Positions 19,252 to 30,627 of a stretch of 64,000 bases of DNA are shown in pieces. The notes beneath the pieces are model-generated. The model searched no databases. It saw nothing but the letters and a program-made list of their open reading frames with translations, and was not told the DNA's origin. The position numbers and the translations under genes are program-made. Each line of letters opens with the position of its first letter. The stretch's first letter is position 1. This DNA is from Nigrospora sphaerica (lineage: Eukaryota > Ascomycota > Sordariomycetes > Amphisphaeriales > Apiosporaceae), in assembly GCA_018287875.1 (NCBI GenBank), contig JAGVVL010000001.1, forward strand, positions 4,030,001 to 4,094,000. The letters are read 5' to 3'.

Positions 19252-20370
19252 TGCGAGAGCGGGAGCGAAATGCGTTAAATGGTTGACGGGCGCGAGAACA
19301 GTGAAAATACAAGTCATAAACAGACGAACAACGGAGCCGAGAGGCAGAGTTTTTCATCACTTTGCTGCTGTCGCTTGACTGCGCGTTCCCGTACCAGCAC
19401 ACTAGGATTGCCTGCCCAAGACCGTGAAGCGCTGGAGGCGATACATGGCAAACGCTCCCAGCTGGCGCCGATATCGGAGCGTCCCCAATCAGCACCGACT
19501 GTACCCAGGCATTGGCATTGTGTGCCAGCTTGTACACCAAGAGTGTGCCTGCGTTCTGGACATTCAATACGCTTTCTCACGCAGTGAAGGCAGGCTGGGT
19601 TGCTCGCCCTTGCGTTTATCGGCCACCCTACACATTGGAGGTGCGAGTAGTGACGAGGGTACCGTATGCGTTATGGACGTCCATCCGGCTCAGGGGCCCA
19701 ACTCTGCAGTTTCTCTGGCCATCCATGTGAACTTTGAACCATAATACCACGGGAAGGAGGTAGGTATTCAGGAGGGTTGCTTCCCAAGACTCACGCGCGA
19801 GTCATCCGGTGAGTGTCTCTCTTCGCTCTGCCCCCTTCAACGTACGGCAACTGCCAGTCTTGAAACACCTAGACTTGACAGGAACCCCAGGTGGAGAATT
19901 AGGTAACGGACAGGTTAGTGGTAGGCAGGTACATAACTACCGTGTAAGTCGAGTACGGAGGCAAATGGGGTAACTACTTGGTACGTAAGTCGAGTAGGTA
20001 CTTGCCCGTATAAGTCGAAGTAGCCGACGATTAACAAGCCCCTTCCTGCTCTTCGCGGGTGCCCATCCACGAACACAGCGGCTCTTCCTCCCATCACAGA
20101 TAACTCTTCGAGAAGCTACCCCTTCATGTTGGCGAAAAGGAAACTACAAACTGGGACTGACCGAAGTGTCCCCTGGGTTCTGTCGCCGACATAAAAGCCA
20201 GCAGGGCGTCGCGAGTCTGCCAGACCACCGTCTTTCCCATCCCATACTCATCTTCCCCCGTCGGATTCTACAATCATTGCACAGCATCGCCAGTTTTCTT
20301 GGATTCATTCCCATCTTTGCAGTCAATACTGGAACTCACCTCCCTTCTCCTGTTTCTATCCATCCCAGCC
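19252..20370. other. Divergent intergenic region
   Basis: Promoter region between the methyltransferase and a secreted-protein gene. Holds three copies of a GTAAGTCGAGTA-like word at 19944-20022. No gene recognised. Confidence 0.45.
19944..20022 (+). repeat. Three short direct repeats of GTAAGTCGAGTA
   Basis: Exact copies at 19944-19955 and 19985-19996 and a variant (GTATAAGTCGAAGTA) at 20008-20022, with GGTA/TACC-rich spacers. Confidence 0.6.
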
Positions 20371-21427
20371 ATGAAGTCCATCACCGCCTCCTCAGCGGCT
20401 GTCACTGCTTCGCTGCTCGCGTTCTCGGCCGCAGCATCAGATCCCACAGAATTCCAGTCTTTGCCATCCCCTTCGTTTCCAGTGACAGCTGTTTCAGGTA
20501 CCACCTCCCTTGGAGCAACAGCCATGGATGCGGTGCCGACACCGATGGAGCTGCTGCCGGTTGACAATATCGGCTGCGACTGCGATGTGCTCAGAAAGCA
20601 ATGGACGGGTTTCGCCATGCTTGGGGACAATGATCGAATCGCCTTTTGTAGGTCACCCTCCTTCCATGACGCTACGTGACAGGAAACATCGGGATTCTTC
20701 CTTTAGGGGTTGACTAACATGGCATCAAGCAATCTCTCGGGAACAGCATCTGACTGATGGCGACGTTCCCTTCGGACCACCCGGACCACTCGCCGGGATG
20801 ATACCTCCGATCGGGTATGCACGCGTTCACTCTGACGGGGAAGACTACCGATGCTAACTTCGCCTTGTAACAGACAGCCCAGCCAAAGCACAGTAGAGGT
20901 ATTCATGTTGTCCTGGTATATCTCTCGTTATTGGTGCTAACACATGACAGATCACCAATGATTGCCGCGAAATTGCCGGCTTTGAGTTTTGCATCCAAAA
21001 AAAGACAATCTGCGAGAAAAGCATGGTCTCCGACACGATGGTCCATGACAAGATGATCTCGGACAAGATGGTCTCGGACAAGACGGTCTCCTCCGACGAT
21101 GATTCCGTGGCGCCAAAGTGGATGGGGGACATGCTCGGTGACCTGGTCAAGAACCTGCTCGACCACACCGACACCGCCGGCGTTGACGCCGCCGGCCACG
21201 GCCCCCACAAAGGCGAAGACGATGACGACGACGAATACTTCCCGGACCCTCCCTACACACTCACATGCACCCGTGACCCTCCTTACACACTTACACTCAC
21301 CCGGGACCCATCCTGCACACGTTGCCCGGACAAAGACCCCCTAAATGGCAAAGGCTCGGCTGTTGTAGTCGGGGCTCGCACATGTCTGCTGATGCTGGTT
21401 TTGCCCGTCGTCTTGGCTATCTGGTGA
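20371..21427 (+). CDS. Secreted, probably GPI-anchored protein with two internal repeat arrays
   Basis: Four exons: 20371-20647, 20730-20814, 20874-20898 and 20951-21427; 287 aa. Each intron has a good donor (GTAGGT, GTATGC, GTATTC) and a CTAAC branch site near its end. Signal peptide MKSITASSAAVTASLLAFSA. The middle has Cys pairs (GCDCDVL, NDCREIAGFEFC, KKTICEK). Then comes an array of five-residue units (MVSDT, MVHDK, MISDK, MVSDK, TVS), an acidic DDDDDE stretch, and a second array (DPPYTLTCTR, DPPYTLTLTR, DPSCTRCP). The last 22 residues are hydrophobic (RTCLLMLVLPVVLAIW), as in a GPI signal. Family and function are unknown. The repeats are DNA-level tandem duplications of 15 and about 30 bases. 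Confidence 0.6.
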
Positions 21428-22202
21428 TGCAAGGACATGTCCCAGGAGATGGAAGAGCATGGCGAGTGGGCGCTGTGATGGGAATCGGTGGGAGGGTCGA
21501 GTTTCATTCTTACCGCAGGGGGAGACGCTTGTTGCGTCTTGACCTAAGTAGAAGTAGCATTACCGACGTACAGATTAATGCCTCATAGGCGATCGACTGA
21601 TATTGCATGCATCTCGTCTTTGTATGTTGTGTCTCGGTGTATGTTGCTGCCACTTTGCCTCGTGATCAGCCGTGGAGATGCACCGAGGTAGGTGGTATAA
21701 ACGAGCAAGCACTTTTACCAAGCTGAAAGTTTGGTAATTGCTTTTGTAGCTTGACCTATCGCGTGAAGCACGGAGCGGGGGTTGGTGGTGATGGTGAGGG
21801 GTGAGCATGCACGGCATGCAGGCATCATGGGCGGCCGTTGCAACGTATCATCCGTTCCTAATGGAAATGCGTTCCACGACAGCGGCCAAGTCGATCTGAA
21901 TGACCGGATGTTACCAGGCGCAGGCGGTCGGAGCGGAGTCATGCTGCAAGGCGAGGACATGCATGGATATTTGGAGGCGAGTGATGGCTATGGTTGGGAT
22001 ATATATGTAAGTAGCCAGCCTAAGAACCTACTTGGGGTACTTAAGGCAAGCGAGCACATCTTCACCACCCGCATCTACGATTACAATACTCTCGGTTGGG
22101 ACTCTGGACCAACCGTCCGAACACGCTGCACTCGGCCCAAGCCCGTCCAGCCAGCCGCAACGCATCATTAATGCGACCTGACGGTGCGGACGTACGGCGA
22201 CG
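21428..22202. other. Intergenic, promoter side of the GH2 gene
   Basis: No gene recognised. Confidence 0.5.
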
Positions 22203-25003
22203 ATGCTGCTGCAAAACGTCTTGTGGGCCGCGCTGAGTCCCGGCGCTGCCAGAGTTGTAGCATCCAATGCTCCTCATCGCCCTCCTGAGCCCCCGGCAAC
22301 ACGGCCGCTATCCTTCGTCATCCCGAAATGGCACATCAGCCCTACTCCCCAGGACGGAACGACTGTCGCCTCGCTGTCCGTAGGCGGCATCGACGTCTCC
22401 TCATGGCACTACGTCAATACCTCTCGATGCACTTTGATGGCGTGCCTGCTCCACGCTGGCGTCTTCGACGACGCCGACCTCTTCTTTTCCGATAACCTCC
22501 GGTCCTTCGACAGCAGCCCCTTCTCAGTGCCGTGGCTGTACCGCAACGAGTTCGCCCTGAGACCGGCCCCGGGCCAGCACTACTTCCTGCAGACGCACGG
22601 CATCGGCTCCAAGGCCGACATCCTGTTGAACGGTCTCGTGGTTGCCACCAAAGACATCCAGGCCGGGTCATACGGGGGTCGCACTTTTGAGATCACGCAG
22701 CTCTTGCAGCCCCAAAACGCCCTGCTGATTCAGGCTCACCCGACCGACTACAACTACGACTTTGCCCAGGGCTTCGTTGACTGGAACCCTTACCCCCCGG
22801 ACAATGGGACGGGCGTGTGGCGGGATGTGTCCGTCAAGCAGACGGGTCCCGTGGCGTTGGAGTCCTTGCGCATCAACACCGATTTCGAGATGCCAGTCGG
22901 TCACCGGGGCGCCACCGTAACCCTCAGGGCGGTGGCGCAGAACCTGGAGGACCGGGAGGTGACCTTTGTGGCCCGCAGCGTCGTGCTGGGGGGCAAGGGA
23001 AGCCCGCCTCATACCAAGGAGCAGGTAATGCGGCTTGCCCCGTACGGATCTGTCGACATCAGCATGCAAATCAACATCAAGAAGCCCGCAATATGGTGGC
23101 CAAGGGCATGGGGCGATCAGCCGCTCTACTACGCAAGGCTCTCAGTTGCCTTGGGCAGTGCCCTGTCGGACACGGTGGAGCAGAGCTTCGGCATCCGCAA
23201 GGTATCGAGGAAAGTCAACGAGTATAACGATACCATCTTCAGCATCAACGAGAAGCCCTTCCAAGTCATCGGTGGGGGGTACGGGCCTGACATGTTCCTG
23301 CGCTGGGACAAGGAGACGTTCGAAACCCAGGCCCGGTACATGCTCGACTTGGGCCACAACACGGTCCGGCTGGAGGGTAAGATGGAGCATCCAGAGTTGT
23401 ACGATGTAACGGACCGTCTGGGTTTGATGGTGATGCCCGGCTGTAAGCAACTTTTGGGTCTCTTTGCCCCCCATACGCCACCCCGGGCCGCGACCGACAC
23501 CCCCGAAACCCATCCGAGCTGATACTGACCGTGACGGTGACCCTAGGGGAGTGCTGCGACAAATGGGAGGCGTGGTCCTACAACGACGATCTTGCCGTCA
23601 AGTCCAACTGGACGAGCCAAGACTACCAGATCGCCGACTTCAGCATGCGACACGAGGCGGCCATGCTCCAAACGCATCCCAGTGTCCTGGCCTACCTAGT
23701 CGGAAGCGACTACTGGCCCGACGACAAGGCAACCGCCATTTACCGCGAGGCCTTCGAGAGGGTCAACTGGGCAACCCCCATCATCGCATCCGCGTCCCGG
23801 CGAGGCTATCCGGAGGCCCTCGGCCCCAGCGGCATGAAGATGGCCGGGCCCTACGACTGGGTTCCTCCCAACTACTGGTACGACACGGAGCCCAGCGAGG
23901 ACCGATTCGGGGCGGCGTTTGGTCTGGGCTCCGAGCTTGGCACGGGGGTCGGCACGCCGGAGCTCGGCAGCCTCAGGAAGTTCCTTAGCCCCGAGGACAT
24001 GGACGACCTCTGGAAGCGGCCGGACAAGGGGCTGTACCACATGTCGACCAACGTGTCGTCGTTCTACGACCGCAAGATCTACAACGACGCGCTCTGGAAG
24101 AGACTCGGGGCGCCCACGTCGCTCGAGGACTACGTCACGAAAGCTCAGGTCATGGACTACGAGGCCACGCGCGCGCAGTTCGAGGCCTTCTCGGCCTTCT
24201 GGGGCGCGCCGCGGCCCGCCACGGGCTTGATCTACTGGATGCTGAACAACGCCTGGCCGTCGCTGCACTGGAACCTGTTCGACTACTACATGCACCCGGC
24301 CGGCTCCTACTACGGGGCCAAGGTGGGCGCCCGCCTGGAGCACGTCGCCTTCAACTACCTCTCGAGAGAGCTGTACCTGATCAACCACTCCCTCGACCGC
24401 CGGGGCCCCCGGGCCGTCGCCGTCGACATGGTCGGCGTCGACGGCGCCGTGCTGGGCAGTGCGTCGGTCAAGGCGCCGACGGTGCCCAACACGAGCAGGA
24501 GCATCTACACGGTGCCGGCCTGGGCCAATGCCACCGACGTCGCCTTCCTCCGCCTGCGCCTGCTCGACGAAGCGACGCGCCAGACGCTGAGCCGCAACGT
24601 CTACTGGGTCGCCGGGACGCTCGACGAGCTCGACTGGAACGCCACCGAGTGGTTCTACACGCCCGTCGCCACGCACGCCGACTACACGGCCCTGGCCCGG
24701 CTCGGCCCGGCCCGCGTCTCCGTCGCCGTCGCCGCGGCCGCCGTCGGCGACGAGGCGGCGGCGGCGGCCGTCTTCTCCGTCGTCCTCGAGAACCACGCGG
24801 CGGTGCCGGCCTTCTTCGTGAGCCTCGACGCCGTCGACGGCGACGGCGCCGACGTCGCGCCCGTCTTCTGGTCCGACAACTACGTGACGCTGTTCCCGCG
24901 CGAGCGGCTCCGCCTCGAGGTCCGCTTGCCGGCCGCCGGCGCCGCCTCGTTGCTGCGCGTGCGCGGCGTCAACGTGGCCGCCCGGGCCGTGCCGCTCCCC
25001 TAA
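22203..25003 (+). CDS. csxA: GH2 exo-beta-D-glucosaminidase (chitosan-degrading), secreted
   Basis: Two exons, 22203-23442 and 23547-25003, split by a 104-nt intron in the conserved MPG-WECCDKWE region; 898 aa. Domain order follows GH2: N-terminal sugar-binding jelly roll (~60-210, QGFVDWNPYPPDNGTGVWRD), an Ig-like domain (~215-335), a TIM barrel (~345-620), then two C-terminal beta domains. The barrel carries LEGKMEHPELYD. It also has HPSVLAYLVGSDYW with Asp468 and FGLGSELGTGVGTPE with Glu543. These correspond to the Asp acid/base and Glu nucleophile of bacterial CsxA, in which Asp replaces the usual GH2 Glu. The enzyme releases glucosamine from chitosan ends. The N-terminus (MLLQNVLWAALSPGAARVVA) is a moderate secretion signal. 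The C-terminal third is markedly GC-rich and Ala-rich. Confidence 0.88.
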
Positions 25004-25785
25004 GTCGTGGGTTCGCTTGGGGGTGGGTGGCCCGCGACAGAAGCCACCGTGCCATCGCCATTTCGCGGCTCAATTTCGCGGCTTCAACTTTTCCCCTTCC
25101 TATCAGGCTGCGAATAATAGAGTTGCCGGGGCTCCCAAGGATCTGCTTGTCGCGTGACCTGTCATGCAAAGGAACCCTGCCGTTGCTGGTTCGCCTAATT
25201 TCAATGTTGCCGCCCAAGTAAGCCTGAAACTATTAATAGCCACGGTACCGGAAATTAGATTTCAATTTATCAACTTGTCGCCGGCAGCAAGGACGAATAG
25301 CACACCGCACTGTACCAGAAGGGAAAGATGGGACAGGTTGGCGCTTTGATGCGATCTGTCCCATGTAAAGCATCCATGTGTTGGTATGGTACTGCGTATA
25401 GTGCGTACCGGGCCATCGACGCCCTCCCAATAGTGACGGCACGGAAAGCAAAAATATGTACCCCACGCTGTTTGCCCCGGATCATAGGGCACCCCCAAGG
25501 AAGACCATCTCATGTCGCCGTGTTACCCGTCCGCTTAGATCCCATGCCAGTATGAAAAGCTATTATGATGATGCTCACGCTGATGCCAATGCCACCGTAG
25601 TAGTGCTGCTGTTGAGTGCTGTTGTAGTTGGTGTCGCTAGTTCGTCTGCTGTGAACCAAACCTTGGTATCCAGAGGGTAGAGAATGTGTGTGCGTTTGTC
25701 TCACCAAGAGAGCCGGCCCAGGGAATTTGGGTGCTGATATACCCAGCCCCGGGTCTACCAGAAGTGTTTTCCCATCCAGAAAATC
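25004..25785. other. Convergent intergenic gap
   Basis: Nothing recognised; moderately AT-rich with no open frame of note. Confidence 0.5.
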
Positions 25786-26617
25786 TCAAACCCACCGGGC
25801 GCGTCCCGCGTCGTGGAAGTCGGGCATGAGACTGGGCGGTGGCGAGGGCGGCGGCCGCCAGGTCGGGCGGGCCAGCTCGGCGAGGTCGTCTCGGACCCGG
25901 GCCGGCTGCAGGCGCTTCATGGCCTTCTTGGACAGGCGGGGCGGCGGCGTGCCGCCGGCGGCGCGGCGCGGCGCGGCTATGCTGGCGATGCGGACGGCGG
26001 GGAGCGCTGGTCGCTCCTTGACCGTCCCGAGCCGGTTCATCTTGTACGTCGTCGAGGCCGCGGCCCAGAAAGCGTCGTCTCGGACTGAAAACGTGTGAAG
26101 GGGGGAGGGAGGTTGCTTGTTAGCCGCCCGACTGCTTGTGGGAACTACGAGGAAGTGGATCTGGGCTGTACTTACGCATGGCGTGGATCCTCGTGCCCAC
26201 GACGCTCCAGTGCACGTCCTGGCCGTCGTAGACGAGGTTCTGGAAGCGCGTCGCCGGAAGGAGGCTGGCGGCAGCAGGCGGGTAGCCCGTCGCCGCCGCC
26301 GCGACAGCGTCTTCGTCTTCGTCGTCGTCGACGACGTCGACGTTACACCCGGCGGCCGGCTTGGACACCGTGATGTACAGGACCTCGACGGCGCTGTGGG
26401 TACTGTAGACGAGCGTGAGGGTGTTCACGAGCTCGACCGGGCTCGCCAGGCAGGCCCAGTCCAGGGCAACGTGCTCGCGCGCCGACCGGGCGACCTGGAC
26501 GGCGGCCTCGCGCATCGTGTCCACGTCGGCGTCGGCCAGGAACGCGGCCGTATAGTACGACGCCGCCGCGCGGCTGCCAGGCCACAGGGCGAGCGTGGAC
26601 GGGGCGGCGGTGGCCAT
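25786..26617 (-). CDS. Protein of unknown function (two exons)
   Basis: Minus strand, exons 26617-26176 and 26084-25786 with a GTAAGT...TTTTCAG intron of 91 nt joining in phase 1; 246 aa. The first exon begins MATAAPSTLALWPGSRAAAS and contains VELVNTLTLVYSTHSAVEVL, then an acidic DDDEDED segment and YDGQDVHWSVVGTRIHAM. The second exon continues LRDDAFWAAASTTYKMNRLG and ends in a Pro/Arg-rich tail (PTWRPPPSPPPSLMPDFHD). The frame is open 50 codons upstream of the chosen Met. I do not recognise a family. Codon-level coherence across the splice is the main support for its being real. Confidence 0.55.
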
Positions 26618-27257
26618 GCCGACGACGACGATCAGGCTCCGGGCGGGCGGAGAGGAAAAACTGACCAGGAGGTGGAGGAGGGGGTGGCAAAGTCTTGGAT
26701 TACAGAGCGACAAGATTGTAGGAAGCTGATGAGCCATGCTCTTCTCATGTTTCATCTGGATGTCCATCGCAGATGCCGGTGTGGATATTAGAGTATCGGG
26801 AAGTGGGAAGGACCACTATTGCTAGGCAGCTGTGGATGAACATTAATTACTCTTGACCTCGTTCAAGTTCTCAGCTTCGGCAGGAAGCCTGCGCACTGCA
26901 AAGACAGTATATTGAGAACTGGCCGGTAAGGAAGTTTGAAGGGTAAGTGCTTTGCTGTTGTTCGGGGAAGGAGTCGATATCAGAAATGATTCCGCAGGGC
27001 CGATAAATACTTCCTGGGGCGGCGTGCTTTGGGACAGTATGGGTGTCCTGCCCGCCGGTCGTCACTATTGAATGGAAGGAATTCTATGTGGAAAGAAAAA
27101 TTTCGTCTGATTGAGAAGGAGGTGATTGCGATGGCGCACAATCTTGTCAAAGGGCTTCTGAGAAGGGTGTCTGGTCTACCCAGCCGGTGTTTGTCACCAC
27201 CACTTACACCAAACTAACAATAGCCAATCGCGATACAACCAGCTATTGAGTCATTGC
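26618..27257. other. Intergenic, AT-richer
   Basis: Between two minus-strand genes; no feature recognised. Confidence 0.5.
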
Positions 27258-28193
27258 TCAGCAACAGCTTACGCCCATCTCTCGCTTGTATGTCCATGTC
27301 AATGTCGCCGTCTCGAGGCCTGGGGGCGCTAGGTCACCCAAAGCACCGTCCTGGAAGAGCTTCCGCACCCAGTAGTCGAAGTTTTCCCGCAGTTCCCGGA
27401 CCTGCTGACCAGAGGGCTGGGGCGCGTGTGTGTATTGTTTGGTTGGTCGCCCCAGTAGGAGCACGTCGTTGGATTTGTCGATACCGGGGTCGTACAAGGC
27501 GAGCCTGCTTTGGCAAGGCCGCCGAAGCAGGTGGTTTTCCCAGTCGTTGTTCATGTTGAAGTTGGCGCGGTAGAACTGGTACAGATTGTGGTGTTGCCAG
27601 TGCAGGCTCGAGTGGTCCGTCCACCTCCCCCGCAGACTGAAAACCGACTGCTGGTAGACGACGAGTATGATGGTCTTGAGCCGTCGGAACTTGGCCACGT
27701 GCCCGAGGAGCTTGGCCATGTTCTCTTGCGTGCGTACCGACTTGTGGAAGAGCCGGAGATGCAGTCCCGAATAGAAGCCCCACGACGTGCCCAGAGCCAG
27801 GTTCGTGGCCGTCTTCCGCACCAACTCGATCTGCCCCAGCAGGCGCACGACTTTCAAGAGCCGCTTGACTTGCAGGTACGAGTCCAGTAGAATGATGTCC
27901 CGCGATAGGTCGACGTACTTCAACGTGCCCGAGAGCACCAGAGGCTTGTAACGGCCTAGGACCGCTCGCCTCGCCTCGCGGCAGACCACGCCAATGGCCG
28001 GAGGTGGCTCCGTGCGGGCATCGGCGAACATCAGGCGTCCGGATGGCGTTCTTTGCGGCTGTGCCGAGCACGGCACGTCAAGGACTTCGTACACTCGGGG
28101 TTCCGGACACAAATAAGACCATATGTGGTCCCTCAGCTCGGGCGGCAGTCGCGAGAACTGAGGGAAACTAGGATCTTGTTGGGCTCCCATCAT
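27258..28193 (-). CDS. 2EXR-domain protein (fungal family, unknown function)
   Basis: Intronless 311 aa. The N-terminus FPQFSRLPPELRDHIWSY is the hallmark of the 2EXR family, abundant in plant-associated and soil ascomycetes. It is followed by PAIGVVCREARRAVLGRY, the second conserved motif of the family. The rest is a mixed alpha/beta region with Arg/Leu-rich helices and no catalytic signature; it includes the segments LLDSYLQVKRLLKVVRLL and FRRLKTIILVVYQQSV. Length is normal for the family. Members are often in large, variable paralog sets; no biochemical role is established. Confidence 0.8.
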   Translation of the reverse strand: MMGAQQDPSFPQFSRLPPELRDHIWSYLCPEPRVYEVLDVPCSAQPQRTPSGRLMFADARTEPPPAIGVVCREARRAVLGRYKPLVLSGTLKYVDLSRDIILLDSYLQVKRLLKVVRLLGQIELVRKTATNLALGTSWGFYSGLHLRLFHKSVRTQENMAKLLGHVAKFRRLKTIILVVYQQSVFSLRGRWTDHSSLHWQHHNLYQFYRANFNMNNDWENHLLRRPCQSRLALYDPGIDKSNDVLLLGRPTKQYTHAPQPSGQQVRELRENFDYWVRKLFQDGALGDLAPPGLETATLTWTYKREMGVSCC

Positions 28194-30627
28194 CGGACCA
28201 CGTCACGGCATGGAACCACGCGAGAGGGCAGCGTATCGTTGGTCGGCCGAATTAGGTCGTGGCAGCTCGCGAGTTACTTGGGGCAAGGAACTGCCGGCCC
28301 CATGCGCACGGGAAGCCCGAGAGTCTTGGGCGTTGGGTAGTATGGACCACACGGGATTCGGGGGACGGGTTGCACCAGAATTCGGAGTATACAGCTGAAT
28401 CGGGAAATCCGAGAGAAGGGCCGGGCTGTGGCTGTCTGGGTTGCCGGCGGTAGTGAGAGTATTCAACGACGGGGAGCAAGGCGAGAGGACTCGGCAGGCA
28501 ACTGAAAACGGTAGTTTGGAAGACAGTGGTCAGAGGCAGACAGACACGCATACCATCCGGGACGACGTCAGAAGGTGTTGGGAGGGGGGAAGCGGCGCGC
28601 ATAGTCCTACCATCGCCTTGGCCAGTGGGGACGCCAGCGGCTCCCGGCGGCCGAGTCATGCTGAAGGGCAAAAGCAACGGCTTGATTGGGGGTCGGGCCT
28701 CATAGGGAGGGCTGAAATGAATGGCTTGTAGGGAGCTTAGATGATGTTGGTGGCCCCGGCGCATTACCTGCAGGATGGATCATGTCCAGAGGCGACGACG
28801 ACCAGCACTATGGGCAACCTTCCAGAAGCGGGCATGGGGCGAGCCGTCGTCGCACCAGCCGGCCTCTTGACTGCAGCTGGAAAAGGAAAGCGAGAGTGGC
28901 TTTGAGAGGCGCTCCCGGGGTTAGTGTTCCCTCCTCGGGTGGACAGGCGCATGGGGCCCGTCTATATTTGGAACACAGAGGGTGCCTCCGGATGCTACAT
29001 TGCAACCCCTCCACCAAGAGCACGATGTCGGCCGCCCTGTTGCGCCGGCTTGATTGCGCCGGGCCCCAGGGCTCAGCAGACCAGCAAGTCGGGCGCGGGC
29101 GTAAGAGAGAGGCTGACTTTTCCGTCGCCTCGTTGGCCTGTCACGGCCTAGGGCCCCGGCTTAGTACAAATCTCTGCGAACGTGGCGTCTGACGGGGGCA
29201 TCACGAGCTGGTGCCCCAAAGCATCAAGAATGGGGAGGGGGGGAGGCATTGGCATGTGGGCGGCGGCGGCCTGCCATTGCCAGTCGGTCAGAGGGAAAAT
29301 CTCGGGCCCGGCAAGGAGGACCGGGGGAGGCTCTATTCAACAGGCCCAAGTTCTTCGGCGCACGGTGTGGCGCATCGTCGGTGACAGACACACAGACAAA
29401 AGAAACGACAAAACCTTCGCCGTGCCCGGACAATCGCGCGCAGGCCCGGCCCCCGTCCGACCGGGATCCGTTGAGGCTCACATGACGGTACCGTGACTCG
29501 CGAACACGCGGTGATGCCAGAAAGCGGAGCGAATTGCACGGCAAGAGAGGCTGGAGTGCAGATAACGATGCTTTCGGCCGGGGGATCCAAATGCGTGGTG
29601 GAAGATGCAAGCACGTCCATGTTCCCACTACGTACAGATCGATCGTGTACTCGGAAGGCTTGGCTGGATTAGTCGGAATGGATGGATGGGAGGGGGACCC
29701 GCGAGAATGGATCCATCTCACAGATTTGGATCTCGGCGCCTACCCTGTCGCCCGAGGAGCTGGAGCTTTCCCCCCTCGTTCGGGCCCCACACCCGTCGGC
29801 TCCGACTACAAAAACTCGTCTCACGATTTGCTGCCTTTTCCCTTTCTTCTCCTTTCTTTCTTCGTGCGGCGGCATGACATCACATTTTCCCGTGTTGCTC
29901 GAATCCTTTTCCTTCATTGGAATCCCATGGATGCCTTATCGTAGCGTCAGTCATTGCCACAGAGAAATCAAAATTGCAGGCCGGCATTCGAACAACTGTC
30001 GGTTCCCGAGGCCCTGGGCGCTGGGAATCGCGGTGAGAATGCCGGACATATACTACTTGGCCCTCGAACCTCCCGTTCGGGACATTTGTGGGGGGCATGT
30101 CCTTGTCCCTCCGCCTCACGCGGGCCAAGGTGAATTGGCCGTCGCTGTAGTACGTCAAGTACGCGCCCGGGTGCTGCCCTCGGCTGCCGATGACACCGGT
30201 CGCTTCTGTGCAACTACCTACGGCATACCGGCCAGACATGGGTTGCGGGTGGTGATGTAGCGCGGGCTACAAGCAGTAGGGTCCCTGCGGGCCAAGCAAA
30301 TGTGCGCCTTGTGAATTCCTTGACACCGAGCGCCAATGGTCATCGTGGCTGCTCCCGTAGACCGAATTTGGTCGTAGCCCCAACAGGGCACATGGGATGC
30401 ATGTAGGCACGCATGTCCTGTTTTTGCCGGACGGACTTGTCAGGCGCGAGCCCGTGGTAGCAAGGTGGAAGGACGAATTTCGAAATATCGCGACTCTTGC
30501 CATCGGTCAGGTAGCATGTACCTGTCGGTGCCGGTAGGTATCTCTGTATGGGCCTAGGACACGAAGCACGTCTCACCGCAACACGCGGCTTGGGTATGCC
30601 GCCGACTGCACCCTGGGCCATGCGGCC
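28194..30627. other. Long intergenic region, no gene recognised
   Basis: 2.4 kb. A 119-codon minus-strand frame (30239-29880) looks somewhat protein-like but has no domain. C/T-rich tracts at 29830-29870. No RNA gene or transposon remnant seen. Confidence 0.4.

Noticed and set aside
18373..19278. 301-codon plus-strand open frame
   Set aside because: Exact antisense shadow of the methyltransferase gene at 18436-19251; Gly/Pro/Arg-rich and without motifs.
6491..21427. Idea of a secondary-metabolite gene cluster around the NRPS-like gene, aminotransferase and methyltransferase
   Set aside because: The NRPS-like protein matches a primary-metabolism enzyme; spacing is large, orientation mixed, and no transporter, P450 or pathway regulator lies between them.
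23696..24796. 366-codon minus-strand open frame
   Set aside because: Antisense shadow of the very GC-rich GH2 3' half; Arg/Gly/Val-rich translation.
29880..30239. 119-codon minus-strand frame with a somewhat protein-like middle (YLTYYSDGQFTLARVRRRDK)
   Set aside because: No domain, signal peptide or intron context; the flanks are not coding-like. Too weak to annotate.
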